Shown in pieces: positions 55,203 to 63,234 of a stretch of 64,000 nucleotides of DNA. The notes beneath the pieces were generated by a model. It saw only the letters and a list, made by a program, of their open reading frames with translations. It had not been told where the DNA came from and did not search any database. The translations under genes were made by a program, and so were the position numbers. Where the stretch lies: NCBI RefSeq assembly GCF_023015765.1, contig NZ_JALKAL010000015.1, positions 1 through 64,000 on the forward strand, given 5' to 3'. The DNA comes from Ornithinimicrobium sp. F0845. GTDB lineage: Bacteria; Actinomycetota; Actinomycetes; Actinomycetales; Dermatophilaceae. How positions within the stretch are numbered: the stretch's first letter is position 1; each line of letters opens with the position of its first letter.

Positions 55203-55862
55203 GTGAGCCGTCCAGACCCGAAGTTGACCGTGCCTGCCGCCCGCCACCGGATGACCGGACCACAACGGCGTGAGCAGCTGGTCTCCATCGGTCGGACGCT
55301 GTTCTCCGAGAAGGGCTTCGAGGGAACGACCGTCGAGGAGATCGCCGTCAAGGCCGAGGTCTCCAAGCCGGTGATCTATGAGCACTTCGGCGGCAAGGAG
55401 GGGCTGTATGCCGTCGTCGTTGACCGCGAGATCCAGCGGCTGCTGAACGCCATCACCGACGCCCTGTCCGAGCCGGGACACCCGCGGGCGCTGCTGGAGC
55501 GGGCGGCGCTGGCGCTGCTGGACTACATCGAGAACTCCACCGACGGCTTCCGCATCCTGGTCCGGGACAGCCCGCCCGGGCAGTCCACCGGTTCGTTCGC
55601 CTCGCTCATCAGTGATGTCGCCAGCCAGGTCGAGCACATCCTGGCAGCCGAGTTCAAGCGACAGAAGCTGGACCCGAAGATGGCCCCGCTCTATGCCCAG
55701 ATGCTGGTCGGGATGGTGGCCACGCCGGGAGGCTGGTGGCTGGACTCGCGCAAGATCAAGAAGGAGGACGTGGCCGCCCACGTCGTCAACCTCGCCTGGA
55801 ACGGGCTCTCCGGCCTGGAGTCCAAGCCGGCCCTGCGCCTGGTGCACCCCAAGGGCAGGTAG
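55203..55862 (+). CDS. TetR/AcrR family transcriptional regulator
   Basis: 219 aa. N-terminal HTH: GPQRREQLVSIGRTLFSEKG, VEEIAVKAEVSKPVIYEHFG, followed by a helical ligand/dimer domain. GTG 55203 is chosen because homologues in this family start SRPxPKLTVPAARHRMT and a -10-like CACAAT ends 7 bases upstream; ATG 55194 is the alternative. This TetR gene adjacent to glmU-region genes is typical in actinobacteria. Ligand unknown. Confidence 0.9.
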   Translation: MSRPDPKLTVPAARHRMTGPQRREQLVSIGRTLFSEKGFEGTTVEEIAVKAEVSKPVIYEHFGGKEGLYAVVVDREIQRLLNAITDALSEPGHPRALLERAALALLDYIENSTDGFRILVRDSPPGQSTGSFASLISDVASQVEHILAAEFKRQKLDPKMAPLYAQMLVGMVATPGGWWLDSRKIKKEDVAAHVVNLAWNGLSGLESKPALRLVHPKGR

Positions 55863-55869
55863 GCAGGGC

Positions 55870-55960
55870 TACCACCCCTCCAACGGCACCACCGACTCCC
55901 CTACCTCTCCTCGAACGCCACTACCAACTCCCTACCCCTCTTCGAACGGCACGACCAACC
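55870..55960. repeat. ~31-bp tandem repeats spanning the 3' end of the marR-type gene
   Basis: Three imperfect units, each with a CTACC...TCGAACGGCACGACCAAC-like core. The last unit is the actual 3' end and stop codon of the marR-type gene (LVVPFEEG-stop, minus strand); the two others lie in the gap to the convergent tetR gene. Confidence 0.7.
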
Positions 55961-56435
55961 GGCGCAACAGGTCGGTCAGGACGTCGCGTTCTCGCCCGGA
56001 CAGGCCGGCGAGAAGGCTCCGCTCGTCAGCCACCAGGTCGGCGAGGGCTCCGTCCACCGCCTCACGCCCGGTCGCGGTCAGTGAGATGAGCACGGTGCGG
56101 CGGTCGCTGGTCGAGTGCGCCCGCGAGACCATGCCGCGGGACACCAGCCGGTCGATGCGGTTGGTCATCGTGCCACTGGTGACCAGGGTCTGCCGGACCA
56201 GCTCACCGGCCGACAGCTCGTAGGGCTCCCCGGACCGGCGCAACGCCGAGAGCACGTCGAACTCCCAGGCCACGAGCCCCCACTGGTCGAACGCGTGCCG
56301 CCGCGCCAGATCCAGGTGACGGGCGAGCCGGCTGACCCGCGAGAGGATCTCCAGCGGTGAGACGTCAAGGTCGGGCCGCTCCCGCTGCCACGCCGCGACG
56401 ATGCGATCGACCTCGTCTGTCGTCCGGTCCGCCAT
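55932..56435 (-). CDS. MarR family transcriptional regulator
   Basis: 167 aa. Winged helix with LARRHAFDQWGLVAWEFDVL, SAGELVRQTLVTSGTMTNRI, DRLVSRGMVSRAHSTSDRRT and VLISLTATGREAVDGAL. MarR proteins repress stress or efflux genes until a phenolic or similar ligand binds. ATG 56435: TACCCT on the minus strand (56447-56442) lies six bases upstream, with GAGGAC in between, giving a nearly leaderless start. Target unknown; the PadR-type gene lies 103 bp upstream on the same strand. Confidence 0.92.
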   Translation of the reverse strand: MADRTTDEVDRIVAAWQRERPDLDVSPLEILSRVSRLARHLDLARRHAFDQWGLVAWEFDVLSALRRSGEPYELSAGELVRQTLVTSGTMTNRIDRLVSRGMVSRAHSTSDRRTVLISLTATGREAVDGALADLVADERSLLAGLSGRERDVLTDLLRRLVVPFEEG

Positions 56436-56538
56436 GTCCTCAGGGTAGACCGGCTGCACGATCGGTCAAGATGTTCGACGTCGAGAGATCGTGGAGCACC
56501 CGAAGAGGTGTGGATCCGAGTGCGGCCGCCTGCAGCCG

Positions 56539-57108
56539 TCAGTGCCCCGACCGCACTTCGACGTCCCGCAGCCCGAAGTCCGGGTCTGCCTCGACCTGGG
56601 CGATCGCCCACCTGGCCCACTCGGCGGTGGCCCGGTAGCTGTGGATGCCGTACTGAGCGGTCAGTCCCAGTGGCCCGCCCGAGTCGCTGCCGGTGCCCTC
56701 CTGCAACCGCGCGAACTGCTCGGTGAGGTGCTCCAACTGGGTGGTCGCGCCCTCCTCCGTCCGACGGAGCACGACGAGGGCCTCCTCACGCCCCAGCGCC
56801 CCGAGGAGGAAGAGCCGCAGCACGTGCTCGTTCCGCACGCCCCCGGGCCGCGCGGGCGGGGCCATCAACCAGGCGCGCAGCGCGGCCAGCCCCTCGGAGG
56901 TGCACCGGTAGGTCGTGCGTCCCCGCGCCCCACGCTCCGCGACCTCGATCAGGCCCTCGCCCTCCAGCTGGCGGAGCTCGGGGTAGATCTGGCTGTGCCT
57001 GGCGTCCCAGGCATAGGCACCGACCACCTCCTCGAACCGGCGCGCGAGGTCGTAGCCGCTGCCCGGACGGTCCAGCAGGAGACCGATGAGCGCATACCGC
57101 AGAGCCAT
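56539..57108 (-). CDS. PadR family transcriptional regulator
   Basis: 189 aa. N-terminal PadR winged helix: ALRYALIGLLLDRPGSGYDL, YAWDARHSQIYPELRQLEGE, GLIEVAERGARGRTTYRC; C-terminal Vir-like helical dimer domain. ATG 57108 is preceded at six bases by TATTAT (57120-57115 complement), an excellent -10. Two palindromes lie in the divergent region to the VC0807-like membrane protein gene, so PadR probably controls both. Confidence 0.92.
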   Translation of the reverse strand: MALRYALIGLLLDRPGSGYDLARRFEEVVGAYAWDARHSQIYPELRQLEGEGLIEVAERGARGRTTYRCTSEGLAALRAWLMAPPARPGGVRNEHVLRLFLLGALGREEALVVLRRTEEGATTQLEHLTEQFARLQEGTGSDSGGPLGLTAQYGIHSYRATAEWARWAIAQVEADPDFGLRDVEVRSGH

Positions 57109-57114
57109 GTCCCC

Positions 57115-57166
57115 ATAATACGACAATCTCGACATGTCGAGTTTGATATGTCACACTCGGCGAGTG
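57115..57166. promoter_or_regulatory. divergent promoter/operator between padR-type gene and membrane protein gene
   Basis: TATTAT -10 of the padR-type gene (57120-57115, minus); perfect 14-bp palindrome CTCGACATGTCGAG (57128-57141); second palindrome CACTCGGCGAGTG (57154-57166) ending at the GTG start of the membrane protein gene. The two sites lie 26 bp apart centre to centre. Likely PadR operators. Confidence 0.7.
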
Positions 57167-57826
57167 ACCGCGTGGATGGGTGCCCTCGTCGTCGAGCTCG
57201 TCCTCGACGTCGGCCTCGGGCTGCTCGCGTACTGGGTCGTGGTGTCCGCGGGCTGGGGGGTGACCACAGCGCTGGTCGTGGCTGGCGCGGTCGCCGTCCT
57301 GCGCGCCGCGTGGGCGACGGTGCGCCGAGGCACCCTGGACCCCACCCTGGCGCTGATCGTCCTCACCTTCCTCCTGACGCTCGCGCTCAGCCTGGTCAGC
57401 GGGGACGCCCGCGTCCTCCTGCTCAAGGGATCGGCCGGGCTCGCCCTGTTCGGGCTCGTCGCGGCGGGCAGCCTCGTGTGGGGCCGGCCGCTGCTGTTCT
57501 CCATCGTCCGCCGCTTCGTCGCCCCCGGCGAGTCCGGACGCCGCGAGTGGGAGGAGCTGTGGCAGGGCAGCTCACCGTTCCGGTGGCTCTACCACCGGCT
57601 GACCCTCGTCTGGGCTGTGACCTACCTGCTCGCGGCCGGGGCGCACGCCGCCGCCGTGCTGGCGCTGCCCGTGGAGGTCACCGCTCCGCTCCTGCGCACA
57701 GCCACCCCGGCTCTGTGGCTCCTGATGGTGGGGTGGACGATCTGGTTCACCCGGCGGGCCGAGCGCAGCCTCGACCGACCGCTGCTGGACGCGGCGGCCG
57801 ACCTGGCAGCACCCACCCGGCCCTGA
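57164..57826 (+). CDS. VC0807-like / intracellular-septation-type membrane protein
   Basis: 220 aa, six predicted membrane helices (for example VVELVLDVGLGLLAYWVVV, TLALIVLTFLLTLALSLVS, SAGLALFGLVAAGSLVWG). A short loop GRPLLFSIVRRFVAPG between helices is typical of the VC0807/YciC-like group. Function unknown. GTG 57164 is chosen because it directly follows the divergent operator; an ATG at 57134 would put the start inside the palindromes. Probably repressed by the divergent PadR protein. Confidence 0.75.
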   Translation: MTAWMGALVVELVLDVGLGLLAYWVVVSAGWGVTTALVVAGAVAVLRAAWATVRRGTLDPTLALIVLTFLLTLALSLVSGDARVLLLKGSAGLALFGLVAAGSLVWGRPLLFSIVRRFVAPGESGRREWEELWQGSSPFRWLYHRLTLVWAVTYLLAAGAHAAAVLALPVEVTAPLLRTATPALWLLMVGWTIWFTRRAERSLDRPLLDAAADLAAPTRP

Positions 57827-57845
57827 GCGACAGGCTCATGCCCGC

Positions 57846-59726
57846 TCAGGACTCCGCGATCTCGGCAGCCTCCAGCCACTCCAGCTCCAGGCCCTCGCGC
57901 TCGGCGTGGATCTCGTCGAGCTCGGCGCTGAGCCGCATCATCGCTCCGGCGTCGGTGGCACTGGCGACCATCTGCTCGTGCACCCGGGTCTCGCGCTCCC
58001 CCAACCGCGTCAGCGACTTCTCGACCCGGGCGATCGTCTTGCGCGCCTCGCGGAGCTCGGCCGCGCGGGGAGCGGCGCCGGCGGCAGGCGCAGTTCCACC
58101 GACGGCAGCGGTGCCGGCGGCGGGTGCGGCAGCCGAGCCGGCGGACGCCCGACCGGACCGCGTCGCCCGGTCCTGCCGCTCAGCGCGGTCACGCCGCTCA
58201 GCGAGGTCACGCCGCAGCTGCAGGTACTCGTCCACCCCGCCGGGCAGGTCGCGCAGACCACCGTCACCGAGCAGGGCGACCTGGCGGTCCGTCATACGCT
58301 CCAGCAGGTAGCGGTCGTGCGAGACGACCAGGAGGGTGCCCGCCCACCCGTCGAGCACGTCCTCCATCGAGGTGAGCGTGTCGATGTCGAGGTCGTTGGT
58401 CGGCTCGTCGAGCAGGAGCACGTTGGGCTCGTCCATGAGCAAGCGCACGAACTGCAGCCGGCGCCGCTCGCCGCCGGAGAGGTCACCGACCCGCGACTGC
58501 TGCCGACCTCCTGTGAAGCCGAGCCGGGTCGCCAGCTGACTGGCCGAGATCTCCTTGCCGCCCAGCACGGTGAACGAGCGAACCTGCGTGATCGCGTCGA
58601 TCACCGTGCGCCCTTCCACCTGCTCGAGCTCGCGCAGGTCCTGGCTCAGACAGGCAAGCCGCACCGTCTTGCCGGTCTTCAGCGTGCCGGTCTCGAGGGG
58701 CACCTGCCCCATGAGTGCGCGCAGCAGGGTGGACTTGCCGGCACCGTTGACGCCGACGATCCCGAACCGGTCGCCAGGTCCGATGCGCCAGGTCACGTCG
58801 TCGAGCAGCACCCGGTCACCGAGCCGGACGGTGGCGTCGAGCAGGTCGAGGACGTCCTTGCCCAACCGGGTGGTGGCGAACCGGACCAGCTCGACGGTGT
58901 CCCGTGGTGGTGGCTCGCCGGCGATGAGCGCCTCGGCCGCATCGATGCGGAAACGCGGCTTGCTGGTCCGTGCCGGGGCGCCGCGCTGCAGCCAGGCCAG
59001 CTCCTTGCGGAGCAGGTTGCTGCGCCGCTCCTCGGTGACGGCGGCGACCCGGGCCCGCTCGGCACGGGCGAGCACATACGCCGCATAGCCCCCGTCGTAG
59101 CTGTGCACCTGACCGGCGGTGACCTCCCAGGTGCGGGTCGCCACGGCGTCCAGGAACCAGCGGTCGTGGGTTACGAAGGCCAGGCCGCTGCCGGGTCGCG
59201 GACGGCGCGTGGACAGGTATGACGCGAGCCAGGCGACGCCTTCGACGTCCAGGTGGTTGGTGGGCTCGTCGAGCAGGATCAGGTCGGGGTCGCGCACCAG
59301 GAGCGCCGCCAGCGCCAGTCTGCGCAGCTCACCTCCGGACTTGGCACCGACGGTCGAGTCGAGGCCGCCGAGCGCGCTGGCCTCCAGGTCCCCCAGCAAC
59401 CCGGTCAGGATCTCGCGCACCCGGGGGTCACCGGCCCACTCGTGCTCGACCAGGTCGCCCAGCACGACCTGGCGCACGGTCGCCTCCGGGTCGAGCACGT
59501 CCGCCTGAGCGAGCATCCCGACGGTCACGCCTGCCGGCCGCATCACCCGCCCGGAGTCGACGGGACGGTCGCCGGTCAGCACCCGCAGCAGCGAGGTCTT
59601 GCCTCCGCCGTTGCGACCCAGGACGCCGATCCGCTCCCCGTCGAGCACGCCGAGGGAGACCTCGTCCAGGAGCACCTGCGTGCCGGCGATCAGCCGCGCG
59701 CGGTCGGTCGCGATGAGGTTGGCCAT
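57846..59726 (-). CDS. ABC-F family ATPase (Uup/EttA type)
   Basis: 626 aa, two ABC domains without membrane segments. Domain 1: GRNGGGKTSLLRV, KSGGELRRLALA, LILLDEPTNHLD. Domain 2: GVNGAGKSTLLRA, LSGGERRRLQFV, VLLLDEPTNDLD. The inter-domain linker (~240-320) and a C-terminal Arg-rich then coiled-coil region (~520-626; AELREARKTIARVEKSLTRL) resemble Uup. ABC-F proteins act on the ribosomal E site or in replication repair. ATG 59726 is 4 bases after the ispE stop; the actinobacterial order rsmA-ispE-abcF is conserved. Confidence 0.93.
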   Translation of the reverse strand: MANLIATDRARLIAGTQVLLDEVSLGVLDGERIGVLGRNGGGKTSLLRVLTGDRPVDSGRVMRPAGVTVGMLAQADVLDPEATVRQVVLGDLVEHEWAGDPRVREILTGLLGDLEASALGGLDSTVGAKSGGELRRLALAALLVRDPDLILLDEPTNHLDVEGVAWLASYLSTRRPRPGSGLAFVTHDRWFLDAVATRTWEVTAGQVHSYDGGYAAYVLARAERARVAAVTEERRSNLLRKELAWLQRGAPARTSKPRFRIDAAEALIAGEPPPRDTVELVRFATTRLGKDVLDLLDATVRLGDRVLLDDVTWRIGPGDRFGIVGVNGAGKSTLLRALMGQVPLETGTLKTGKTVRLACLSQDLRELEQVEGRTVIDAITQVRSFTVLGGKEISASQLATRLGFTGGRQQSRVGDLSGGERRRLQFVRLLMDEPNVLLLDEPTNDLDIDTLTSMEDVLDGWAGTLLVVSHDRYLLERMTDRQVALLGDGGLRDLPGGVDEYLQLRRDLAERRDRAERQDRATRSGRASAGSAAAPAAGTAAVGGTAPAAGAAPRAAELREARKTIARVEKSLTRLGERETRVHEQMVASATDAGAMMRLSAELDEIHAEREGLELEWLEAAEIAES

Positions 59727-59730
59727 GGAC

Positions 59731-60693
59731 TCAGCCGGTGAAGGTGGGCGGGCCGGCGGGCGCCACGGACTGCACCACCTGCGCGCCGGCGACCGGACCG
59801 GTGGCGCGGCGGATGTCCCCGGCGGGCCCCCGGGCGGCCAGCCCCACGGACAGGTCGATCGCCTGCGCCTGGGTGCCGACCAGGAAGGCGACCGTCGGGC
59901 CGGAGCCCGACACGATCGCGCCCTGGGCACCCAGCGAGGTCCCGGCCTCCAGGACGTCCTCCAGCACCGGGTAGAGCGAGCAGGCGGCCTCCTGCAGGTC
60001 GTTGCGCAGCGCGGCACCGACCGCCGAGGTGTCCATGGTGCGCAGCGCCGCGATCAGCTCACCCGAGGGCGCCGGGTCGGGCACCGGCTCACCGGCGGCC
60101 TCGCGCAGACGGTCGCACTCGGCATACACCTCCGGGGTGGACAGGCCCGAGCCGGTGCTCACCCAGAGCACCCAGTGCAGCTCCCCGCGGGCCAGGACCG
60201 GGGCGAGGCGCTCTCCCCGGCCGGAGCCGATCGCGGTGCCCCCGTGCAGCAGGAAGGGCACGTCCGAGCCGAGGCGGGCGGCGAGTGGCTCCAACTCGTC
60301 GCGGGAGACCTGCAGCTCCCAGAGCGCCTCGCAGGCCACCAGGGCTGCGGCCGCGTCGGCCGAACCCCCCGCCATGCCCCCCGCCACCGGGATGTTCTTG
60401 TCGATCGAGAGCGCCGCGGCCTCCTCGACGCCGTAGCGGCGGGCCAGGGACTTGGCGGCCTTGAGCGCCAGGTTGTCGGCTCCGGTCGGCACCCCCTCCG
60501 CCGTCTGACCGGAGACCTGCACGGACCAGGTCGCCGCCGGGGTGGCCGTGACGTGGTCGTAGATGCCGACGGTGTGGAAGACCGTGGCCAGCTCGTGGAA
60601 GCCGTCCTCGCGGAGTGGCCCCACCACCAGCTCCAGATTGATCTTCCCCGGCACGCGCACGGTGACGCCACGGGACTCGACGGCCTGACTCAT
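59731..60693 (-). CDS. ispE: 4-diphosphocytidyl-2-C-methyl-D-erythritol kinase
   Basis: 320 aa. GHMP kinase: N-terminal VRVPGKINLELVVGPLREDG, ATP loop PVAGGMAGGSADAAAALVA, GSDVPFLLHGGTAIGSGRGE and IVSGSGPTVAFLV near the end. Catalyses the ATP-dependent step of the MEP isoprenoid pathway. ATG 60693 is 9 bases after the rsmA stop; the gene is translationally grouped with rsmA and the ABC-F gene. Confidence 0.95.
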   Translation of the reverse strand: MSQAVESRGVTVRVPGKINLELVVGPLREDGFHELATVFHTVGIYDHVTATPAATWSVQVSGQTAEGVPTGADNLALKAAKSLARRYGVEEAAALSIDKNIPVAGGMAGGSADAAAALVACEALWELQVSRDELEPLAARLGSDVPFLLHGGTAIGSGRGERLAPVLARGELHWVLWVSTGSGLSTPEVYAECDRLREAAGEPVPDPAPSGELIAALRTMDTSAVGAALRNDLQEAACSLYPVLEDVLEAGTSLGAQGAIVSGSGPTVAFLVGTQAQAIDLSVGLAARGPAGDIRRATGPVAGAQVVQSVAPAGPPTFTG

Positions 60694-60702
60694 GCGGCCA
60701 CC

Positions 60703-61599
60703 CTATGCGTCAGAGCGGTCCGGGTGACCAGCCCCGGCCTCGGCGATGGCGGCAAACTGCTCCACCGTCAGCCGTTCGCCGCGCGCACTCGGGTCCACGC
60801 CGGCCCGGCGGAGGGCCTCCTCCGCCGCGGGGGCCGAGCCCGCCCAGCTCGCCAGGGCCGCCCTCAGCGTCTTGCGCCGCTGGGCGAAGGCAGCGTCGAT
60901 CACCGCGAAGACCTCGCGCCGGCCGGCCGTGGTGACCGGCGGCTCGCGGCGCACCATCCGCACCAGCCCGGAGTCGACATTGGGGGCCGGCCAGAAGACG
61001 TTGCGACCGATCCGCCCCGCGGGTGACACCTCGGCATACCAGGCGGCCTTGACGCTGGGCACGCCGTAGACCCGGCCCCCCGGAGCTGCGGCGAGCCGCT
61101 CGGCGACCTCGAGCTGGACCATCACCAGGACCTTCTCGAGCGTGGGCAGCGACTCCAGCAGGTGCAGCACCACCGGGACCGCCACGTTGTAGGGCAGGTT
61201 CGCCACCAGGGCGGTCGGCTGCGGGTCGGGCAGCTCGGTGACCCGCAACGCGTCCTGCTGGAGCACGGTCAGCCGGCCTGCTCGTTCCGGCGCGTGCTCG
61301 GCCACGGTCCGCGGCAGCTGCTCGGCCAGCGCGGGGTCGATCTCGATGGCGGTGACCCGGTCGACGACCTGCAGCAGCGCCAGGGTCAGCGAGCCCAGAC
61401 CCGGCCCCACCTCGACCACCACGTCCTGCGGGCCGACGCCAGCCTGACGGACGATCTTGCGGACCGTGTTGGGGTCGATGACGAAGTTCTGCCCCCACGA
61501 CTTGGTCGGCCGCACGCCGAGCCGGGCCGCCAGGTCCCGGATCTCTACGGGCCCGAGCAGGGCGGCTCGCGCGAGCGTCTCCTCCTCGGGTGGCTCCAT
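60703..61599 (-). CDS. rsmA: 16S rRNA (adenine1518-N6/adenine1519-N6)-dimethyltransferase
   Basis: 298 aa. Features: [23 protein letters not shown] motif [29 protein letters not shown], catalytic [15 protein letters not shown] (NLPY) and [14 protein letters not shown]. Dimethylates two adenosines in the 3' helix of 16S rRNA (KsgA). A -10-like TACGCT (61613-61608 complement) ends 8 bases before ATG 61599. First gene of rsmA-ispE-abcF. Confidence 0.96.
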   Translation of the reverse strand: MEPPEEETLARAALLGPVEIRDLAARLGVRPTKSWGQNFVIDPNTVRKIVRQAGVGPQDVVVEVGPGLGSLTLALLQVVDRVTAIEIDPALAEQLPRTVAEHAPERAGRLTVLQQDALRVTELPDPQPTALVANLPYNVAVPVVLHLLESLPTLEKVLVMVQLEVAERLAAAPGGRVYGVPSVKAAWYAEVSPAGRIGRNVFWPAPNVDSGLVRMVRREPPVTTAGRREVFAVIDAAFAQRRKTLRAALASWAGSAPAAEEALRRAGVDPSARGERLTVEQFAAIAEAGAGHPDRSDA

Positions 61600-61644
61600 G
61601 GCAGGTCAGCGTACTGGTCGCACACCCGCCCGCTGCGCGACCCA

Positions 61645-61673
61645 TTGCCACCCGCCGCGCCGGTCAGTAGGGT
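61645..61673 (+). promoter_or_regulatory. SigA-type promoter of the DUF4282 gene
   Basis: TTGCCA (61645-61650), 17-base spacer, TAGGGT (61668-61673). Predicted start near 61680 gives a ~30-base leader with GAGGGAG before ATG 61711. The best sigma-70-type match in the window. Confidence 0.65.
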
Positions 61674-61710
61674 CCGGTCCACACACCGCACGACGACCGA
61701 GGGAGTTCAC

Positions 61711-62205
61711 ATGACCACCCCGCCGCAGGATCCGGGCGACCAGCACCCGCAGCAGCCCGGCACGCCCGGTCCGCAGCAGCCACCGCCATACCAGTCGCCC
61801 CAGTCTCAGTCGCCCCAGCCCCCGTCGCCCCAGTACGGCACGCCGCAGCAACAGCCGCCCGGCGGCCAGTGGCAGAGCAACCAGCAGGGCAGCGGCGGCG
61901 CGGAGGCCATCGATGCCAAGGGCTTCTTCTCCGCGCTGCTCGACTGGCGCTTCCACACCCTCATCACGCCGAAGATCGTGAGCATCGTCTACCTCATCGG
62001 CATGGTCCTCATCGGGCTGATGTGGCTCGTGTCGCTCATCAGCGGCTTCACGACCGAGCCCCTCGTCGGCCTCTTCGTCCTGATCATCGGCCCAGTCATA
62101 GGCCTCATCTACCTGGCGTTCTGGCGGATGACCCTGGAGTTCTACTTCGCCGTCGTGCGGATGTCCGACGACATCCACCGGAGCAGCAACGCACCCCGGC
62201 TCTGA
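61711..62205 (+). CDS. DUF4282 domain membrane protein
   Basis: 164 aa. The N-terminal ~65 residues are a Pro/Gln/Ser-rich disordered stretch (QQPPPYQSPQSQSPQPPSPQ). A DUF4282 core follows: KGFFSALLDWRFHTLITPKI then two membrane helices (VYLIGMVLIGLMWLVSLI and LVGLFVLIIGPVIGLIYLAF) and RMTLEFYFAVVRMSDDI. Function unknown. GAGGGAG precedes ATG 61711. A strong terminator follows. Confidence 0.9.
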   Translation: MTTPPQDPGDQHPQQPGTPGPQQPPPYQSPQSQSPQPPSPQYGTPQQQPPGGQWQSNQQGSGGAEAIDAKGFFSALLDWRFHTLITPKIVSIVYLIGMVLIGLMWLVSLISGFTTEPLVGLFVLIIGPVIGLIYLAFWRMTLEFYFAVVRMSDDIHRSSNAPRL

Positions 62206-62215
62206 CGGCATACTG

Positions 62216-62253
62216 CCGGCCTGCGGGGATCACCACAGATCCCCGCAGGCCGG
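62216..62253 (+). terminator. hairpin after the DUF4282 gene
   Basis: CCGGCCTGCGGGGATC / GATCCCCGCAGGCCGG, a perfect 16-bp stem with loop ACCACA, 10 bases after the stop. No T-run. Confidence 0.85.
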
Positions 62254-62356
62254 CCCTCGTCCCATCCCCCGCAGCTCGGCCCTCGTCCCCCCGGACCACT
62301 ATGCGCCACCCCCACCCCGAACCGCCGTGAGCGGTTGCGGCTAAGTTGGCTGTAGG

Positions 62357-62373
62357 ACAGGCTCGAAGCCTGT
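62357..62373. promoter_or_regulatory. 17-bp palindrome upstream of sodA
   Basis: ACAGGCTCGAAGCCTGT (7-bp arms, CGA centre) lies 30 bases before the sodA start, between a TAAGTT/TAGGAC promoter-like stretch (62342-62358) and the ribosome site. Possible metalloregulator or oxidative-stress operator, or a leader hairpin. Confidence 0.5.
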
Positions 62374-62402
62374 GGACGTCTACGACTGAGGAGCTGTTTG
62401 CT

Positions 62403-63032
62403 GTGGCTGACTACGCACTTCCCGACCTTCCCTACGACTACGGTGCCCTCGCCCCGCACATCTCCGGCGAGATCATGGAGCTGCACCACTCCAAGCACCA
62501 CAACGCCTACGTCACCGGCGCCAACACCGCGCTCGAGCAGCTCGCGGAGGCCCGCGACAAGGACTCGCTCGGCAGCGTCAACATGTTGTCCAAGAACCTC
62601 GCGTTCAACCTGGCCGGCCATGTGAACCACTCGGTGTTCTGGCCGAACATGTCCCCCGACGGCGGCGACAAGCCGACCGGCGAGCTGGGTGCCGCGATCG
62701 ATGACACCTTCGGCAGCTTCGACGCCTTCCGCGCCCACTTCACGGCCAACGCGCTGGGCATCCAGGGCTCCGGTTGGTCGATCCTGGCCTGGGACACCCT
62801 CGGGCAGAAGCTGATCCTGTGCCAGCTCTACGACCACCAGGGCAACCTCTCCGTCGGCCTGGTGCCGCTGCTGATGCTGGACATGTGGGAGCACGCCTTC
62901 TACCTGCAGTACAAGAACGTCAAGGCCGACTACGTCACCGCGTGGTGGAACGTCGCCAACTGGGCCGACGTGCAGGCGCGGTTCGAGGCCGCCCGGTCCA
63001 CGACCGGCGGGCTGATCGTCCCCAACGCCTGA
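62403..63032 (+). CDS. sodA: superoxide dismutase (Mn/Fe type)
   Basis: 209 aa; GTG 62403 with GAGGAG upstream gives the usual N-terminus [20 protein letters not shown]. Metal ligands and signatures: [16 protein letters not shown] (first His), [14 protein letters not shown] (second His), [14 protein letters not shown] (Asp and His, the DMWEHAYY motif). A GSIQ/MnFe specificity cannot be fixed by eye. Dismutates superoxide in the cytosol. Convergent with tatD, with a long hairpin between. Confidence 0.96.
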   Translation: MADYALPDLPYDYGALAPHISGEIMELHHSKHHNAYVTGANTALEQLAEARDKDSLGSVNMLSKNLAFNLAGHVNHSVFWPNMSPDGGDKPTGELGAAIDDTFGSFDAFRAHFTANALGIQGSGWSILAWDTLGQKLILCQLYDHQGNLSVGLVPLLMLDMWEHAFYLQYKNVKADYVTAWWNVANWADVQARFEAARSTTGGLIVPNA

Positions 63033-63153
63033 CCCTGCTCCGCCTCAAGGGCCTCGGCGCACCGCGCCGGGGCCCTCGTGCGTGCGGGTGAAGCTTCCCG
63101 CCTGCGAGACGTTTCCCCGCCCGCGACACGTTGGCCCCGCCTGCGACACCGCG

Positions 63154-63201
63154 TTGTGTCCTGCATCTGCAGGGTTCTGACCCTGTAGGTGCAGGACACA
63201 A
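63154..63201. terminator. long 22-bp hairpin between convergent sodA and tatD
   Basis: Two 22-base arms (63154-63175 and 63180-63201) around loop TCTG. They begin TTGTGTCCTGCA and end TGCAGGACACAA. The two DNA mismatches are G-T pairs, so the RNA helix is uninterrupted. Probably terminates transcription from both sides. Degenerate CCCGCCTGCGAGAC-like direct repeats precede it (63099-63150). Confidence 0.75.
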
Positions 63202-63234
63202 GCGGCGCAGGGGAGGACCGGCGCCACGGCTTGC

